The notes beneath the pieces are model-generated. The model had not been told where the DNA came from, searched no databases, and saw only the letters and a program-made list of their open reading frames with translations. Made by a program: the position numbers and the translations under genes. A stretch of 64,000 nucleotides of DNA from Mycobacterium sp. 155 (lineage in GTDB: Bacteria; Actinomycetota; Actinomycetes; Mycobacteriales; Mycobacteriaceae): NCBI RefSeq assembly GCF_000373905.1, contig NZ_KB892705.1, positions 2,785,463-2,849,462 of the forward strand, read 5' to 3'. Of the stretch, positions 34,169-43,810 are shown one piece after another (within the stretch, counting starts at the first letter, position 1; the number at the start of each line of letters is the position of its first letter).

Positions 34169-37100
34169 GTCGTGTCCCGCTCTGCCACGACAGCCACCTG
34201 GATCAGCTGCTCGGCCCCGGTCCGGGTGATCAGCGTGCCACGCCCGGGCGGCAGTGGTCGCGACCGCACGCCACCGAGCAGCGTCCCGTCGTCGGGGCTC
34301 GCACTCATCATCAGCCCCATGCAGCCGAGGTCTTTCATCCGCGCCAGCACCGGGTCGAACAAGGCCCGTGCCGCTCCACCTGATCGGCGGGCGACAACCA
34401 GGTGCAGACCCACATCCTTTGCGTGCGGCAGATATTCGAGTACCGGGGTCAGCGGATTGCCATGCTCGCCTGCCACCAGGTCGTAGTCGTCCACCACGAG
34501 GTAGAACTCCGGCCCCGACCACCACGACCGGCTGCGCAACTCCTGCTGGGTCACGTCCGCCCCGGGCATCCTGGCTCGCAGCAACTCCAGCGCAGCCGGC
34601 AACTGGGCCGCCAACGCCTCCGGTGAGATGGCGTAGCCGGCCAGATGATCGGACTCCACGACCCCGAGCAGGGCGCGCCGGAAGTCGACGATGAGCAGGC
34701 GCACGCCGCTCGCACCGTTGGCCTCGACCAGGTCGGTGCACAAGGTGCGCAACGCCGTCGTCTTGCCGCAGCCGGTGTCGCCGAGCACGATCAGATCGCT
34801 CTGGTCGGTGAAATCCAGTAGTACCGGCCGCAGTTCACGCTCGCCCAGCCCGAGGACCACCTGGGTAGCCGGCCGTAGCCGGGTGACAGTCCGCAGGCTG
34901 TGGTGCTCGACCAGTTTCGGCAGCAGCCGGATCGGCGGTGCACACACGCCCGGGTGTTGTGCGCGCAGCGTGTCACCGGCCCGCTCGACCGCGTCGACCA
35001 GTCCTGCCGTGGACGGTACGCCGTCGAGCCTCGGTGTCCCGATCAGCAACTCGCGACCGTCTCGGGTCAGTCCCCGCCCCGGGCGGCGGTCATCGAGCGT
35101 GCGGGCCCGCTTGCGGTCCATCTCCGATTCGGCAGGTTCACCGAGCCGAAGTTCGATGCGTGTGCCGAGTTGATCCTTGACGGCGGGCCGGAATTCCGCC
35201 CACCGCGACGCGGTGAGCACGACGTGCACACCGAACGAAAGTCCCTGTCCGGCGAGGCCGGTGACCGCCGCCTCGACCACATCGAAGTCCTGCCGTAGCG
35301 CCGCCCAGCCGTCGACGATCAGGAACACATCACCGAACTGGTCATGAGCCACGCCGCCGGATGCGCGATGACGACGATAGTCGGCCATCGAATCGATCCC
35401 CGTCTCAGCGAAGCCTGTTTCCCGATGCCGCACCACGGCCTCCAGCTGAGCCACCGTGCGCCGCACCAGATCCGGGTCGTGTCGGCCGGCCACCGCACCG
35501 ACATGCGGCAGCGCCAGCAGGGACGCCAGCCCGCCGCCACCGAAATCGAGGCAGTAGATCTGAACGTCGCGGGGGTGATGAGTGGCGGCCAGCGACAGTG
35601 CGAGGGTCCTTGCGGCCGTCGACTTCCCCGACTGCGGGCCGCCGACAATCGCCACGTTGCCCGCGGTGCCGGCGAGAGTGACGGTGAGTCGGTCACGACG
35701 CTGCTCGAAGGGACAGTCGATCAATCCGATCGAGACCGTCAACGGTGTTGGTGCGGGCATCAACACATCACTGAGCGGTACCGCGTCCGGCAGTGGTGGC
35801 AGCCACACCTGATGAGCAGGCCGGCCGTGTCCGGCCAAGCGCCCGAGCACCGTGTCCAGCAAGGTCGGGCCGGTCTCCGGAGTCGCCGCCAGGCCCGTCG
35901 GTGCCCATTGCGCGGTGAACGGACGGACATGCGTCGCGGGCGGGGCCGCCGTGGCAGTCGCGGGCGTGGGCATGGGTGTCGAGACAAACGCGGTCTGGAA
36001 CCGGATCAGGTCGCCGGCAGATGTTTTCAGGAAGGCCGCCCCCGGCGTGCTCGGCAATTGGTGCGCGTCGGTTACGCCAAGTACCGCGCGGGATTCACTG
36101 GGCGAGAAGGTCTTCAAACACACTCGGTACGACAGGTGGGTTTCCAGGCCGCGGAGCCTGCCCTCGTCGAGCCGCTGGCTGGCCAGTAGCAGATGTATGC
36201 CCAGTGACCGGCCGAGCCGACCGATGGCGACGAACAACTCGGCGAAATCGGGGTGTTGGTGGAGTAGCTCGGAGAATTCGTCCACCACGATCAACAGGGC
36301 GGGCAGTGATGGCAGGTCGGGTCGGTGCCGTTGGTATTCGGTGATGTTCGCGAGATCGCCCGCTGCCCGCAGGATCTCCTGGCGACGGGTGATCTCGCCG
36401 GCCAGCGCGTCGGCCATCCGTGCCACCAATGCGGCTTCGTCGGCGAGGTTGGTGATCAATGCGCTGACATGCGGTGCCGTACGGAGGCCGAGAAACGTTG
36501 CACCACCTTTGAAGTCTACGAGGATGAGGTTGAGCACCTCAGGTGAATGGGTAGCGATCAAACCCAGAGCCAGGGTCCGCAAAAACTCCGATTTCCCCGA
36601 GCCTGTGGCCCCGACACAGAGCCCGTGCGGGCCCATGCCGTTCTGGGCCGCCTCCTTGAGGTCGAGATACACCGGTGCACCGTCCTCGCACACGCCGATC
36701 GGCACCCGCAACAGGCCCCGTGGATCAGCCTGTCGCCAGGTGCTCGCCGGGTCCAGCGCCGCGGGGTCACTGACCCCGACGAGACCGGGCCAGTCCGTGG
36801 GTGCCCGGGCCGATTCCGTCGGCCGATACGGCGCGAGTCGACGCGCGCAGGTCACGGCATCAGCGATAGACAAACTGTCCCAACAGATGTCATCGGAGTC
36901 GACATCGAGGATCCGGTCTGTGGTCCCGGCTGCCCCTCCGACGACCACCATGGTGACACCTGCCGCCGGTGGCGGCACTTGTCCCGCCGCCTGATCGACG
37001 ATGACCACCAGATGCGCCGCCGACACTGCCCCGCCGCACGCCTCTGCCGCCGTGCGGTAGCGCAGCAGATTCTCGAATTGGTGCGACGCTCGCGGATGCT

Positions 37101-37899
37101 GGTGGTGCGGCAGCCATTTCAGCCACTCCCACTGCCGCTCGGAGACCTCGTCGAGCACCGCGGCCACCCGCACATCAGGTGGTTCATGCGCCGCTGCCAG
37201 TCCACATATGACCGCCCGTACCAGCGCCCGGGCCTTTGACCGGTCTCCGGTCACCACGAGGTTGCCGCTGTCCGGCAATTCCATGGTGACCGGTACGTCG
37301 GGCACGGTCGAACGTCGCTCGACCAGACGGCGCACCGCTGTCGCGGTCACCGGGTCTTGCTCGGTGGACGCTGGGAGTTCGGGGGCGACCAGGCGGATGG
37401 CCAAGGCGACCTCGCCCACACCGATCCGGACCACGCAGAAGTCGGGATCGGCGGGTCGGCGCCGGCACACGCAGTCAGTGCCGGCCACCATCCACAACAG
37501 TTCGGGGTTCGGGTAGCCCGAGTGCAACGAATCCCGCTGTGCGCTCGCCGTTCCGGCGGCGGCGATGTCGATGCCGTCGAGATAGTTCAGATAGTTCCGC
37601 CGGTCGCGGTTCAGTTCCGCGGTCCGTCCGTTCCCACGCGCGCTGTAGGCCAGCGTGCCGACGGCCGACATCACCATCATCACGGGGAACAGTGTGAACA
37701 TCGGTCCGCGCGAGGTGGCGGCGCCCGAACCGAAGTAGACAACCATCATGCCCGCCATCGCCAGCACCAACACCACGGGCAGCACCCGGGTCAATAGGTT
37801 CGCCGGTGCACTCGTCGGCACCGGTGGCGGCGCGTCGATGACCACCTCGCCGGCCGGTGCCGGCGAGGAGGCTGGCCGATGTTGTGCGGTGAACTCCAT
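34165..37899 (-). CDS. eccC4: ESX-4 FtsK/SpoIIIE-type ATPase EccC4
   Basis: Motor ATPase of the ESX-4 type VII system, 1244 residues in one chain. Two N-terminal transmembrane helices (LTRVLPVVLVLAMAGMMVVY; MFTLFPVMMVMSAVGTLAYS) are followed by three ATPase modules with Walker A motifs GATGSGKSEF (~residue 430), GGPQSGKSTA (~753) and GDTGCGKTTA (~1036). Module 1 has a full Walker B with Glu (LLIVVDEFSELL), whereas modules 2 and 3 have VDGW and VDDY, matching known EccC asymmetry. ATG 37899 gives the usual short cytoplasmic start; it is divergent from eccD4 over 108 bp. Confidence 0.97.
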   Translation of the reverse strand: MEFTAQHRPASSPAPAGEVVIDAPPPVPTSAPANLLTRVLPVVLVLAMAGMMVVYFGSGAATSRGPMFTLFPVMMVMSAVGTLAYSARGNGRTAELNRDRRNYLNYLDGIDIAAAGTASAQRDSLHSGYPNPELLWMVAGTDCVCRRRPADPDFCVVRIGVGEVALAIRLVAPELPASTEQDPVTATAVRRLVERRSTVPDVPVTMELPDSGNLVVTGDRSKARALVRAVICGLAAAHEPPDVRVAAVLDEVSERQWEWLKWLPHHQHPRASHQFENLLRYRTAAEACGGAVSAAHLVVIVDQAAGQVPPPAAGVTMVVVGGAAGTTDRILDVDSDDICWDSLSIADAVTCARRLAPYRPTESARAPTDWPGLVGVSDPAALDPASTWRQADPRGLLRVPIGVCEDGAPVYLDLKEAAQNGMGPHGLCVGATGSGKSEFLRTLALGLIATHSPEVLNLILVDFKGGATFLGLRTAPHVSALITNLADEAALVARMADALAGEITRRQEILRAAGDLANITEYQRHRPDLPSLPALLIVVDEFSELLHQHPDFAELFVAIGRLGRSLGIHLLLASQRLDEGRLRGLETHLSYRVCLKTFSPSESRAVLGVTDAHQLPSTPGAAFLKTSAGDLIRFQTAFVSTPMPTPATATAAPPATHVRPFTAQWAPTGLAATPETGPTLLDTVLGRLAGHGRPAHQVWLPPLPDAVPLSDVLMPAPTPLTVSIGLIDCPFEQRRDRLTVTLAGTAGNVAIVGGPQSGKSTAARTLALSLAATHHPRDVQIYCLDFGGGGLASLLALPHVGAVAGRHDPDLVRRTVAQLEAVVRHRETGFAETGIDSMADYRRHRASGGVAHDQFGDVFLIVDGWAALRQDFDVVEAAVTGLAGQGLSFGVHVVLTASRWAEFRPAVKDQLGTRIELRLGEPAESEMDRKRARTLDDRRPGRGLTRDGRELLIGTPRLDGVPSTAGLVDAVERAGDTLRAQHPGVCAPPIRLLPKLVEHHSLRTVTRLRPATQVVLGLGERELRPVLLDFTDQSDLIVLGDTGCGKTTALRTLCTDLVEANGASGVRLLIVDFRRALLGVVESDHLAGYAISPEALAAQLPAALELLRARMPGADVTQQELRSRSWWSGPEFYLVVDDYDLVAGEHGNPLTPVLEYLPHAKDVGLHLVVARRSGGAARALFDPVLARMKDLGCMGLMMSASPDDGTLLGGVRSRPLPPGRGTLITRTGAEQLIQVAVVAERDTT

Positions 37900-38007
37900 C
37901 GACGGTAGGACGCACGCCGAAGCCGAACCGTTCCACCCGAATTGCTGTAATCCGCTCCCACATTGCTCGATTACGGTGTGTTGACTGGCGTCGACCGGGG
38001 GTGACGA

Positions 38008-39336
38008 ATGCCGGATGCACTGTGCCGCGTGGCGATTCATTGTGAGCTGCCCGATGCCGACGAACCGGCGACGGTCGATCTGACCCTGCCGTCGTCGATG
38101 GCCGTCAGGCAGCTCATCCCCGCCATCACCGACGCCGTCGGCGCCGGCACCGGATTGCGTCGCTGGAGCTTGTCCCGCATCGGCGGTCCTTCACTGGACG
38201 AATCGATGTCACTGGCCCAGAACGATGTTCGTGACGGCGATCTGCTGCTGTTTTCGGCCACCACGGTACCGAAGCCCCGACCCCGCGATCCGTCCCTCAC
38301 CAGTGCGCTCGTCGCCGCGATCCCCGACGATCTACCCGCAACTCTGCGGCCGGCCTGCTGTCTGGCGGCGGTAGTCCTTGGCGCGCTGACGCTGCTGTGG
38401 GCAGGTGGGCCCGCACCCGGTGTCGGCGGAGTGGCCACGGCGGCCGCCCTGGCCATTGCCGTGACGGGCGCTGCGATCGCTGCCCGCCGAGTGCACCGCA
38501 GCCCGGAATCCGTCGCGGCGCTGGATCTCGGTGCGATGCTGCAGGTTGCGGTGTTCGGGTTCCTGGTCGTCCCGGGCGGCCCGGCACCGGCAAACGTCTT
38601 TCTGGCCGCGGTGGCTTCGGCCTCCGTGGGTGTCGTACTGCTGCGGATATCCGATTGCGGGACAGTCGTTGTGATCGCTGCGCTGGCGGTCGCCGCGACA
38701 GTGGCGGTACCGACCGGCGTGGCGGTGATCCGACCGATGCCCGCAGCAGCACTCGGGGCCCTGTTGGCGACGGCGGCGCTCGGCGCTCTCACCATCGCTC
38801 CGCGATTGTCCATCGCACTGGCCGGCCTCACACCGGCGGTTCCCGGCGACCACGACGATGACGATGACATCGCCGGCCGTGTCCTGGCCGGACATCGGGC
38901 CCTAGTGGGTCTGGTTACCGGGTTGTCCGCTGCAGCCGGCCTGGGGACGGTCCTTGTCGCCGTCGGCGCCCGGCAGTCGGTGACACCGGCGGCACTGGCA
39001 TTCACCGGTGCGGTCGCGGTGGCGCTGGTGCTGCGCGCTCGTTCGCATGCCTCGGGCCTGTGCCGGACGGCCCTCATCGCAGCTGGATTCACTGCCGTGA
39101 CAGCGACGTTCGTCCTCACGGTAGCTTGGTCGCCGACGTCCGCGAATTGGGTCGCCGGTATTGCGGTCGGTGCGGGGCTGACGGCGTTCGTGCCGGTTGC
39201 ACCCACTACGGCTGCCACTCACCGGGCGGGGCGCATCGTCGACGCCACGGAATACCTCGCCCTGGCTTCGGTGGTACCGCTGGCGTGCTGGCTGGCCGGG
39301 CTGTTCGAATTGGTGCGGGGTCTGAGCCTGCTATGA
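38008..39336 (+). CDS. eccD4: ESX-4 membrane channel component EccD4
   Basis: 442 residues. The N-terminal ~90 residues form the ubiquitin-like EccD domain (VDLTLPSSMAVRQLIPAI ... DVRDGDLLLFSA), followed by about ten or eleven hydrophobic helices that build the ESX membrane pore. A short acidic cytoplasmic loop (DHDDDDDIAG) lies mid-way. ATG 38008 has a ggggtgac ribosome site. It overlaps mycP4 by 4 bp (ATGA). Confidence 0.95.
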   Translation: MPDALCRVAIHCELPDADEPATVDLTLPSSMAVRQLIPAITDAVGAGTGLRRWSLSRIGGPSLDESMSLAQNDVRDGDLLLFSATTVPKPRPRDPSLTSALVAAIPDDLPATLRPACCLAAVVLGALTLLWAGGPAPGVGGVATAAALAIAVTGAAIAARRVHRSPESVAALDLGAMLQVAVFGFLVVPGGPAPANVFLAAVASASVGVVLLRISDCGTVVVIAALAVAATVAVPTGVAVIRPMPAAALGALLATAALGALTIAPRLSIALAGLTPAVPGDHDDDDDIAGRVLAGHRALVGLVTGLSAAAGLGTVLVAVGARQSVTPAALAFTGAVAVALVLRARSHASGLCRTALIAAGFTAVTATFVLTVAWSPTSANWVAGIAVGAGLTAFVPVAPTTAATHRAGRIVDATEYLALASVVPLACWLAGLFELVRGLSLL

Positions 39337-40679
39337 GCAGGCCTCTGCGCTTGATCGCGGCGGCGGCGGTGCTTCAGATCGCGGCGGCGCCGTCGGTCAC
39401 CGCGGTGGGACCGCGGCCGATCCTCACGGTGATTCCGCCGTCGGTCGACAGTGCGTTGCTGCCGCCACCGTCCGCTCCCTCCCCACCGGGCCCGACTCGG
39501 CAGCGCGGGCAGTGCTTCACGCCGACCACCCACGCGGCCGAAGGCGCCCACAACCCGATCGAGCTCGATGCGGTGTGGCGGCTCACCAAAGGCAGCGGCC
39601 AGACGGTTGCGGTGATCGACACCGGGGTGGCCCGGCACCGCCTGCTCCCCCACCTCGTCGGCGGCGGCGACTATGTGGCGCGTGGCGACGGGACCAGTGA
39701 TTGCGACGGCCACGGCACCATCGTGGCCGGGCTGATCGGCGGCTCCCCCGATGGCCTGGGTTTCAGCGGGATCGCGCCGGAGGCAACGATTCTCAGTATT
39801 CGTCAGTCGAGCACCAAGTTCGCCGCCGAGGGGCAGGCAGCAGGGATCGGTGACGTCGACACCCTGGCCCGGGCCGTGCGCACCGCGGCCGACCTCGGCG
39901 CGACCGTCATCAACATCTCGTCGGTGGCGTGCGTCGTCGCCACCGACTCGCTCGACGACCGGGCATTGGGCGCCGCGCTCGCCTACGCGGTCGACGTCAA
40001 GAACGTCGTCGTCGTGACCGCGGCCGGGAACGTCGGCGGTGCCGGCCACTGCCCCGAGCAGAACCCGTCGGCAGGTCCCGCCCGAGGACCGAACTGGGAC
40101 ATCGTGCGCTCGGTGGCCAGTCCGGCCTGGTACGACGATCTGGTCCTGGCGGTCGGATCGGTCGGCCGCGATGGCGCGGCGTCGGATTTCACATTGGGTG
40201 GGCCGTGGGTTGACGTCGCCGCGCCCGGTGAAGGCGTGGTATCGCTGCATCCCGATGCCGAAGGACTGATCGATCATCTCGCAGAAGCGAATCCGATCTC
40301 CGGCACCAGTTACGCGGCTCCGATCGTCGCCGGCATCGTTGCCCTCGTCCGGGCTCGGTTCCCGCACCTGGGCGCGCGCGATGTCATGCGGCGTGTCGAG
40401 GCGACGGCGCACCGACCGCCTGCCGGCTGGGATCCGTTCGTTGGCAATGGTGTGGTCGATGCCACGGCGGCGGTCAGTGGCGGAGTGCCCGCCCCCGCCG
40501 CGCCGGCCGCTGCCCCGCCGGTAGTACCGCCGATGCCGGCCAGGGTCGCCGACGATCAGCAGCGCCGGACCGCATTCGGAGGCGCTGCGGCATGCATCGT
40601 GGCGGTCTTGGTAACGGTGTTGATCACCAACCGGTTACGGCGTCGCCCCAACGACGGTCACGCCGTCGCGGACGACTGA
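39333..40679 (+). CDS. mycP4: ESX-4 mycosin, subtilisin-like membrane serine protease
   Basis: 448 residues. Signal peptide (LRLIAAAAVLQIAAAPSVTA), Pro-rich linker, then the S8 protease domain: Asp in VIDTGVARH (~95), His in DCDGHGTIVAG (~127), oxyanion Asn region TAAGNVGG, and Ser in SGTSYAAPIVAG (~325). A Pro-rich stretch and C-terminal transmembrane helix (AAACIVAVLVTVLI) anchor it outside the membrane. The start overlaps eccD4 (ATGA); the open frame before it is a shadow. Its 3' end overlaps the end of eccB4 on the other strand by 45 bp. Confidence 0.96.
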   Translation: MSRPLRLIAAAAVLQIAAAPSVTAVGPRPILTVIPPSVDSALLPPPSAPSPPGPTRQRGQCFTPTTHAAEGAHNPIELDAVWRLTKGSGQTVAVIDTGVARHRLLPHLVGGGDYVARGDGTSDCDGHGTIVAGLIGGSPDGLGFSGIAPEATILSIRQSSTKFAAEGQAAGIGDVDTLARAVRTAADLGATVINISSVACVVATDSLDDRALGAALAYAVDVKNVVVVTAAGNVGGAGHCPEQNPSAGPARGPNWDIVRSVASPAWYDDLVLAVGSVGRDGAASDFTLGGPWVDVAAPGEGVVSLHPDAEGLIDHLAEANPISGTSYAAPIVAGIVALVRARFPHLGARDVMRRVEATAHRPPAGWDPFVGNGVVDATAAVSGGVPAPAAPAAAPPVVPPMPARVADDQQRRTAFGGAAACIVAVLVTVLITNRLRRRPNDGHAVADD

Positions 40680-42050
40680 CGCCGCGTCGCGGCTCAACTC
40701 CGGGCCTCGAGGCAGCAGTGCCAACATCGGCCACGGAGCCGGCACCGCTGGGACGGCGAGACCGAGATGTTCAGCGGCCTGCTCGTCGTGTACACCGAAC
40801 AGCACACCTCGATCATTGAGATAGAACAGCGAACCGGCGGTCCCGTTACCGCCGGCGACAGCAGTGGGCCGCGCCAGCGCGCCGCGGCCGGCCGGGATGA
40901 TGACGCGGTCGATGTTCGGCCCCTCCTGGTCTGCCTGGGCCAACACCACGCCATCGTCGGGACTGCCCAAAGGTAGCGACTCATCAATAATAACAATGGT
41001 TTTCGTATCCTGGCCCGGACGCCGCGGATCCCAGCTGGCGCACACGGTGTCGCCCGTGTGCTGCGCAACCCGATCGGGAAACGTGCGCACCGGCAACGTC
41101 TCGACGAATGGCACGTTCGCAATCACGTCGGCCGCGACCACCGGCGGTTGTCCGCCTGGCTGGGCGACGGTGAACCGGATCAGGTCAGCGACAATCTGAT
41201 GGATACGCTGGACCCCGTCGGAGAGCACGACGTAGAACTCGTGGTCCGCCGCTCGTTCCACCCGCACCACCGTGCCCACGCCCAGACCACCCAGCGCGGG
41301 CGGACCTGGTGCGCCGGCATCGGCGATCTGCGGCGCCTGGATCGCCGGCGCTTCCGGCACGCTGTCGAGCAGTGATCGCGAGACCGTCAGCGGCGCAATG
41401 CCTTCCAGATGCAACGCGCGCACCACAGCGATATCCCGCAGATCGACCGCCGCGCGCCAGCCGTCGAAGATCAGGTAGGTCGCCGCGGCGCCCTCACCGC
41501 GTGGCGCCACCAGTAGCGCCTGCCCCGGCGGCAATCCGGCGGTATCCGCAGGCAGCCTGCCTACTATCAACACGCTCGAGGGCGGATCTGCCACATCGCA
41601 CACTGTCCAATCCGACTCGTCGATACTCAACGGACGGTCGATCTGCGTGGGTGCACCCGGGATGCCCACGAGCGGTCCGCGTTTCGCCCCGGCAAGCGCG
41701 CGTACGCTCACCGGCCGCGGGTCGCCGGGTGTTCCGGCCAATAACCGGGCCGACGCCAGGTTGAGCACCGGGTGCATGGTGTCGGCGATCCGGACGTACA
41801 GCGCCCCGGTGTCGTGGGCCATGACTATCGGCGTCTCACCGAGATCGCCGCCGGGACGCAGCATCGCCGTCGCCGCGCACACCGCGAAGGCCACGACCGC
41901 GAGCACTGCGCCGGCGGTAAGGGAAATCGATTGTGCGCGTAGCGGATCGTCGATCATCCGAGCGTCGCCACGCACCAGGGCGTGCTGCGCCCGCCGGATC
42001 AGGAAACGGTGCCCGTTGAGCTGCAGTCGGGTCGCCGGTTGTCGTGCCAT
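40635..42050 (-). CDS. eccB4: ESX-4 core component EccB4
   Basis: 471 residues. MARQPATRLQLNGHRFLIRRAQHALVRGD is the invariant EccB start; one transmembrane helix (LTAGAVLAVVAFAVCAATAM, ~45-65) leads to the large periplasmic R1-R4 repeat domain (e.g. LASARLLAGTPGDPRPVS, CASWDPRRPGQ, GRGALARP). ATG 42050 fits the family; the frame continues 10 codons upstream without support. Transcribed toward mycP4, with overlapping 3' ends. Confidence 0.95.
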   Translation of the reverse strand: MARQPATRLQLNGHRFLIRRAQHALVRGDARMIDDPLRAQSISLTAGAVLAVVAFAVCAATAMLRPGGDLGETPIVMAHDTGALYVRIADTMHPVLNLASARLLAGTPGDPRPVSVRALAGAKRGPLVGIPGAPTQIDRPLSIDESDWTVCDVADPPSSVLIVGRLPADTAGLPPGQALLVAPRGEGAAATYLIFDGWRAAVDLRDIAVVRALHLEGIAPLTVSRSLLDSVPEAPAIQAPQIADAGAPGPPALGGLGVGTVVRVERAADHEFYVVLSDGVQRIHQIVADLIRFTVAQPGGQPPVVAADVIANVPFVETLPVRTFPDRVAQHTGDTVCASWDPRRPGQDTKTIVIIDESLPLGSPDDGVVLAQADQEGPNIDRVIIPAGRGALARPTAVAGGNGTAGSLFYLNDRGVLFGVHDEQAAEHLGLAVPAVPAPWPMLALLPRGPELSRDAASVVRDGVTVVGATP

Positions 42051-42116
42051 GTGTCCCCCGGCGATCACTCTAACCCGCATCCGGCCACCCGCCGCACACG
42101 AAAAGGTGATCCTGCG

Positions 42117-42668
42117 CTACTCCTCGCGCTGCCGTTGCCGGTAGGCCGCGACGTGCTGGCGGTTGCCGCAGTTGCCGGTGTCGCAGAAGATCCGCGAGCG
42201 GTTGCGGGACAGATCGGTCAGTACCGCGGTGCAGTCCGGGGCCGCACAGATCTTCAACCGCCTGAGCTCACCCCCGCGGATCAGGTCTGCGAACGCCATG
42301 GAGATCTCGGCGCCCATCCGCTGCCAGAGCGGGTCGTCCGCGGCGCCCAGATGCAGGTGCCAATCGGGGTTCCCCACATGGCGAGTCAGCCACGGTGATG
42401 CCTTGGTCTCCCCTAGCAGGGAGTTGACCCTGGCCACCGTGGCTTCCTCATCGTCGGCGACTGCCCAGATGTCCCCGAGCCGGGTGCGGAGCCGCTGCAC
42501 CGCCCGCAGTTCTGCGTCGTCACGGTCACGCCGCCCGGTCCATCCGAAGCTGTCCAGGTACATATCCAAAGCCGCCAGGTCACCGAGCTGTTCCCCGTCC
42601 ACCCGGTCGCTGTTGACCAGCACTGCGGCGGCCCGGAGTGTGAGCTCCGTGTCATAAGTGAAAAGCAT
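42117..42668 (-). CDS. CGNR zinc-finger (ABATE-domain) transcriptional regulator
   Basis: 183 residues. The N-terminal ABATE-type region carries TELTLRAAAVLVNS; the C-terminal CGNR zinc finger shows LKICAAPDCTAVLTDLSRNRSRIFC then TGNCGNRQHVAAYRQRQ (Cys-x4-Cys ... Cys-x4-CGNR). ATG 42668 is taken because aagagg lies 11 bp upstream; ATG 42677 is only 2 bp from it. Divergent from an EamA transporter gene (89-bp gap), a common regulator/transporter pairing, so it probably controls that gene and itself. Confidence 0.88.
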   Translation of the reverse strand: MLFTYDTELTLRAAAVLVNSDRVDGEQLGDLAALDMYLDSFGWTGRRDRDDAELRAVQRLRTRLGDIWAVADDEEATVARVNSLLGETKASPWLTRHVGNPDWHLHLGAADDPLWQRMGAEISMAFADLIRGGELRRLKICAAPDCTAVLTDLSRNRSRIFCDTGNCGNRQHVAAYRQRQREE

Positions 42669-42728
42669 TTGACTCATGACCTCTTTCCGTCGTAGCGTCA
42701 TGATCAAAATTCATTTTACTCATTACAC
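42658..42728. promoter_or_regulatory. Near-direct repeat in the CGNR/EamA divergent control region
   Basis: AAAAGCATTTGACTCATGAC (from 42661) and AAAATTCATTTTACTCATTA (from 42706) share 15 of 20 positions and lie 45 bp apart; two TCATGA palindromes also occur (42674-42679, 42698-42703). On the minus strand each copy begins with ATGAGTxAAATG, so one copy is the start of the CGNR gene and the other an upstream near-duplicate. Paired operator half-sites or a duplicated gene start are both possible. Confidence 0.35.
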
Positions 42729-42756
42729 GCTTACGCACGTCCCGGGAGGTGTACCC

Positions 42757-43791
42757 ATGGCCACGACCGAACTCGACCGCTCTAGCACAGGCAACCACTT
42801 TCGGCTCGGCTTGCTGTTCGCAATCAGTTCCGCACTGGCGTTCGGATCTTCGGGTCCCTTCGCGAAAGCACTGATCGAAGCCGGCTGGAGCCCAACCGGC
42901 GCCGTCACCGCCCGGCTCGCGGGCGGAGCAGTGGCAATGGCCCTCTTCGCCAGCTTTGTCCGGCCCGGCTGGGTCGGCGAGGCCGTTCGGCACGCCAGGA
43001 CCGTCATCAGTTATGGGCTGGTGCCCATCGCCGGTGCTCAACTCTGCTACTACAACGCCGTGGCGCACCTCTCGGTCGCCGTGGCCCTCCTGCTGGAGTA
43101 CACCGCCCCGATCCTCGTGGTCGGGTGGGTGTGGGCCACCACCCGGCGGCGCCCCAGTTCGATGACGTTCGCCGGCGCCGGTCTTGCGGTCGCCGGGATC
43201 ATGCTGGTGCTGAATGTCTTCAGTGGCGCCCACATCAACATCATCGGCGTCGCCTGGGCCCTGGCCGCCGCGGTGTGCGCGGTCTGCTACTTCGTGATGT
43301 CCAACAACGTCAGCACCGACGGCGATGGTCTGAACCCGATCAGCCTGGCATCGGGCGGCCTGATCGTCGGAGCCACAGCCGTTGCGCTGCTCGGCGTCAC
43401 GGGTGTGATGCCGCTGACGTTCACGACCAACCCCGTCGTCATCGCCGGTTTCACCACGTCGTGGCTGGTACCGGTGATCACCCTGGGCCTGATTCCGACG
43501 GCCCTCGCCTACACGCTCGGCATCTTCGGCATCGCCCGCCTCAAGCCGCGTTTCGCATCGCTGGTCGGCTTGTCCGAGGTCATGTTCGCGGTGCTCTTCG
43601 CCTGGATCCTGGTGGGTGAAGCCATGACCGTCAGCCAGGCGATCGGTGGCACCGTAGTCCTGCTGGGGCTGGCGCTGGCCCGCCAGGGCGACCGCAGTGA
43701 GCAGGCAAGTCCCGACTCGGCCGGTCAAGTCGAACTCGCCGGCTGGCCCGACATGCCGCTGCGCGAGACGACGGAACCGGCAAACGATTAG
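42757..43791 (+). CDS. EamA/DMT-family transporter
   Basis: 344 residues with ten predicted transmembrane helices in two EamA repeats (LLFAISSALAFGSSGPFAKAL and GVAWALAAAVCAVCYFVMSN begin the two halves). Typical of exporters of amino acids or small metabolites in the drug/metabolite superfamily; substrate unknown. ATG 42757 has a good ribosome site (cgggagg). Its divergent CGNR regulator probably governs it. The C-terminal 30 residues are polar and cytoplasmic. Confidence 0.9.
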   Translation: MATTELDRSSTGNHFRLGLLFAISSALAFGSSGPFAKALIEAGWSPTGAVTARLAGGAVAMALFASFVRPGWVGEAVRHARTVISYGLVPIAGAQLCYYNAVAHLSVAVALLLEYTAPILVVGWVWATTRRRPSSMTFAGAGLAVAGIMLVLNVFSGAHINIIGVAWALAAAVCAVCYFVMSNNVSTDGDGLNPISLASGGLIVGATAVALLGVTGVMPLTFTTNPVVIAGFTTSWLVPVITLGLIPTALAYTLGIFGIARLKPRFASLVGLSEVMFAVLFAWILVGEAMTVSQAIGGTVVLLGLALARQGDRSEQASPDSAGQVELAGWPDMPLRETTEPAND

Positions 43792-43810
43792 CCGTAGCTA
43801 ACCATTTTGT

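Noticed and set aside
34169..34741. N-terminal extension of the Rv3446c-like protein
   Set aside because: Lies wholly inside eccC4 in another frame; GTG 34168 overlapping the eccC4 stop gives the family N-terminus.
37912..38040. Longer eccC4 N-terminus starting in the gap toward eccD4
   Set aside because: The extra residues are unlike EccC, the codon before the ATG run is GTC (not a start), and the extension would consume the divergent promoter region.
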